Notes under the pieces: model-generated
The model's database searches: none
Told to the model about the DNA's origin: nothing
Seen by the model: only the letters and a program-made list of their open reading frames with translations
Part shown: positions 62,143-64,000 of the stretch, one piece after another
Numbering within the stretch: the first letter of the stretch is position 1
How the letters are laid out: every line of letters starts with the position of its first letter
Assembly: GCA_016191115.1 (NCBI GenBank)
Contig: JACPPG010000065.1
Coordinates: forward strand, 17,344-81,343
Length of the DNA: 64,000 nt
Source of the DNA: Planctomycetia bacterium
GTDB lineage: Bacteria; Planctomycetota; Planctomycetia; Pirellulales; JACPPG01
Direction: 5' to 3'
Program-made: the position numbers and the translations under genes

Positions 62143-63573
62143 CTATGCTAGCAAGCGCTCGATCGGCGTGCCCGGGCAGATGATCATCGGGCGCCCTTGC
62201 TGATCGTTTATCGTCTGGTGCGGCGCCACGCCCAGCAGGTGGTAGGCCGTCGCCACCAGATCGACGGGCGCCACGGGGTCGACCGCCGGATACGCGGCGT
62301 GCTTGTCCGAGGCGCCGTAGACCTGCCCGCCGTGAATGCCTCCTCCGGCTAACACCGTGGAGAAGCAGCCGGGCCAATGGTCGCGCCCGTCGCGCCCGGC
62401 GCCAGCGTCGCTATTGCGCTGGCCGACGCGCGGCGTCCGCCCGAACTCGCCCGTCCAAACCACTAGCGTCTCGTCCAGCAGGCCGCGGTCGTTCAGATCG
62501 TCGAGCAAGGCGGAGAATGCCTGGTCCGCCGTCGGCATCAGCCGCTCGCGCAAGTCAATAAAATTGCGGCTGTGCGTGTCCCAATAGACGCTCACGTTCT
62601 TGATCCCGTCGTTCGGCCAAAACACGGTCACCAGCGGCACGCCCCGCTCGACCAGCCGCCGGGCCTGCAAGACGCTCTGGCCGTGCGGGTTCAAACCGTA
62701 CCGCTCGCGCACCTCTTGCGGCTCCTTCGCGAGATCGAAGGCGTCGCCCCCCGCGGCCGACCCGAGCAGGGCAAAGGCCTTCTGGTGGTGCCCGTCAAAC
62801 GCCGCCAGCGCGCCGTCGTCGAGCTGTCGCCGCAGCACGCTATTGACTTCGGTGAGAAGATCGCGGCGGCCGTCGAAGCGCGGCACCGAGATTTCGGCCG
62901 GCAGCTCGAAGTCGCCAACCCGGTATTCGCGGCGGCTGGGATCGGCGTCGATCGTTAACGGATCATAGGCCTGGCCGAGCCAGCCGGCGAACTGGCCGTG
63001 ACTCTCCTCGACGAACCGCGGCACGTCGTTTTCGAGCTTGGGACGCATCGAGACAAACGGCGGCAGCGGGCCGCGGCCGCGGCCCAGCTTCGCCAGCACC
63101 GCGCCCATGTGCGGCCAGTCGCTCCGCAGCTTCGTGTCCGCGGGCGGCGGCTGACCGGTCAACAGAAACGAAGTCGCCGTGGTGTGGTCGACGTTCGTGT
63201 GCGTCATTGAGCGGACGATCGCCAGCTTGTCGGTCCGCCGGGCGAGTTGAGGGAAGTGTTCGCTGATGTGGATGCCCGGGACGCGCGTGGCAATGGGCCG
63301 AAACTCGCCGCGGATCTCGGCCGGCGCCTCCGGCTTCAGGTCCCACGTCTCCTGCTGCGCCGGGCCGCCCCACATGAACAGGAGGATGCAGCTCTTCGCC
63401 CGGCCGAAGCTGCCGCTCGGCAACTGGCTGCCGCCGGCAGGCACCCCCGCGGCGCGACCCGCGAGCAACTCGGGCAGCGACAGCCCCAAGAGCCCCAGGC
63501 CACCGGCGCGGAGCACCTCGCGCCGCGTAGGGCGCGTGGCCGCAAAATAATTCGTACAGGCGGAACGTGTCAT
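62143..63573 (-). CDS. DUF1501 domain protein (TAT-exported, sulfatase-like fold)
   Basis: Exported protein of 476 residues of the DUF1501 family, abundant in planctomycetes and distantly related to alkaline phosphatase/sulfatase folds. The N-terminus has a twin-arginine signal (TRREVLRAGGLGLLGLSLPELL). Family blocks are CILLFMWGGPAQQETWDLKP, VRSMTHTNVDHTTATSFLLTG, LVTVFWPNDGIKNVSVYWDTHSRN in shortened form, VVWTGEFGRTPRV and GRDHWPGCFSTVLAGGGIHGG. The enzyme activity is not established. These genes usually sit beside DUF1553/DUF1549 cytochrome proteins, none of which is in the window here, though one may lie beyond its end. The ATG at 63573 is chosen from the signal peptide. The frame to 63873 is not coding-like. 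Confidence 0.9.
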   Translation of the reverse strand: MTRSACTNYFAATRPTRREVLRAGGLGLLGLSLPELLAGRAAGVPAGGSQLPSGSFGRAKSCILLFMWGGPAQQETWDLKPEAPAEIRGEFRPIATRVPGIHISEHFPQLARRTDKLAIVRSMTHTNVDHTTATSFLLTGQPPPADTKLRSDWPHMGAVLAKLGRGRGPLPPFVSMRPKLENDVPRFVEESHGQFAGWLGQAYDPLTIDADPSRREYRVGDFELPAEISVPRFDGRRDLLTEVNSVLRRQLDDGALAAFDGHHQKAFALLGSAAGGDAFDLAKEPQEVRERYGLNPHGQSVLQARRLVERGVPLVTVFWPNDGIKNVSVYWDTHSRNFIDLRERLMPTADQAFSALLDDLNDRGLLDETLVVWTGEFGRTPRVGQRNSDAGAGRDGRDHWPGCFSTVLAGGGIHGGQVYGASDKHAAYPAVDPVAPVDLVATAYHLLGVAPHQTINDQQGRPMIICPGTPIERLLA

Positions 63574-63935
63574 CGTAGCAATCAGTCTATCGTGGCAGGA
63601 TTCATACGCCAGCGGCTCATTATTGCGCCTTCTTTTGGGCAGGCACGCGCAACAATTCGCGAATTGTTGAGCGCCCCCTATAGGGTACCGGACATGGCGT
63701 TCAACAATCCGCGCATTTTTTCGCCTCCCTTTGCAGCACAAAGCGAAGAAACTGGCGCCGCCTGGCCTGCGGCGGTGGCACCGCTGCAAGCCGCTTTTCG
63801 GGCGGCTGCCGCTTGCTCGTGATCCGCAATGTAGACCGACACTCGGCCGAGGCTCGAGTGCAAAATCGGCCACCTGCCCTAAAAAAGGCTCTTCGGCGGA
63901 ATGTGTGGGCGAAAGGAGTCAACCGGCGGGGCTGT
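63574..63935. other. Upstream region of DUF1501 gene to contig end
   Basis: About 360 bases without a supportable gene. A GCGCAACAATTCGCGAATTG-type palindromic stretch (around 63646-63668) is present. The sequence then ends in the G-run. Confidence 0.4.

Positions 63936-64000
<65 letters not shown>

Overview
The window looks like a piece of a high-GC planctomycete chromosome, most likely order Pirellulales. Lineage-typical families are dense: a surface protein carrying the LEDRRLL box plus dockerin, a DUF1559 prepilin-like protein, a DUF1501 protein, a type I sulfatase, a Ser/Thr kinase fused to WD40 repeats, giant PA14/HEAT/cytochrome c dehydrogenases, two PEP-CTERM proteins and a TAT-exported sugar-phosphate isomerase-like protein. 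The last 65 bases are pure G, which is almost certainly a sequencing or assembly artefact at a contig end.

Layout. 0.3-5.6 kb: housekeeping genes polA, coaE and rho. 5.7-15.3 kb (minus): two very large exported haem proteins. 15.4-17.0 kb: glutaredoxin-like protein and ThiO-like glycine oxidase. 17.0-24.3 kb: PEP-CTERM protein, a Fur-box-like palindrome, sulfite-oxidase-family protein, sulfatase and cell-surface metallophosphoesterase. 24.6-30.7 kb: exported alpha/beta hydrolase, PQQ-like propeller, DUF3500, LRR lipoprotein, two small proteins and a GDPD phosphodiesterase. 30.8-34.5 kb: DedA, dicarboxylate symporter and MFS transporter. 34.8-38.4 kb: transposase remnant, parallel beta-helix protein and RecQ. 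39-42.6 kb: repeat-built PEP-CTERM protein, then a gene-poor, hairpin-rich stretch and a small lipoprotein. 42.7-48.2 kb: tRNA-Lys and kinase-WD40. 48.4-54.6 kb: methyltransferase, CDF metal exporter, ClC channel, isomerase and GNAT-like protein. 54.9-59.1 kb: a complete sulfate ABC operon ending in a YezD-like gene. 59.3-63.6 kb: DUF1559, small lipoprotein, an extraordinary cysteine-rich protein, a small protein and a DUF1501 protein.

How the genes connect. Sulfur is a recurring theme (sulfatase, sulfite-oxidase-like enzyme, sulfate importer, YezD), consistent with using sulfated polysaccharides and assimilating the released sulfate. Exported oxidoreductases and hydrolases dominate the rest.

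The most unusual material is not one pathway. The first item is the 156-residue protein with 32 cysteines at 60930-61400, which has its own ribosome-binding site and intrinsic terminator. The second is a rich set of dispersed inverted-repeat families at gene ends. One of these, built on the ATGATGAATG unit, supplies stop codons to several genes and encodes part of the signal peptide of another; a different one encodes the C-terminus of the glutaredoxin-like protein. The third is the hairpin-rich interval at 40.9-42.4 kb, whose terminator-like structures have no evident genes in front of them. All calls rest on reading the sequence and on family knowledge; no searches were run.
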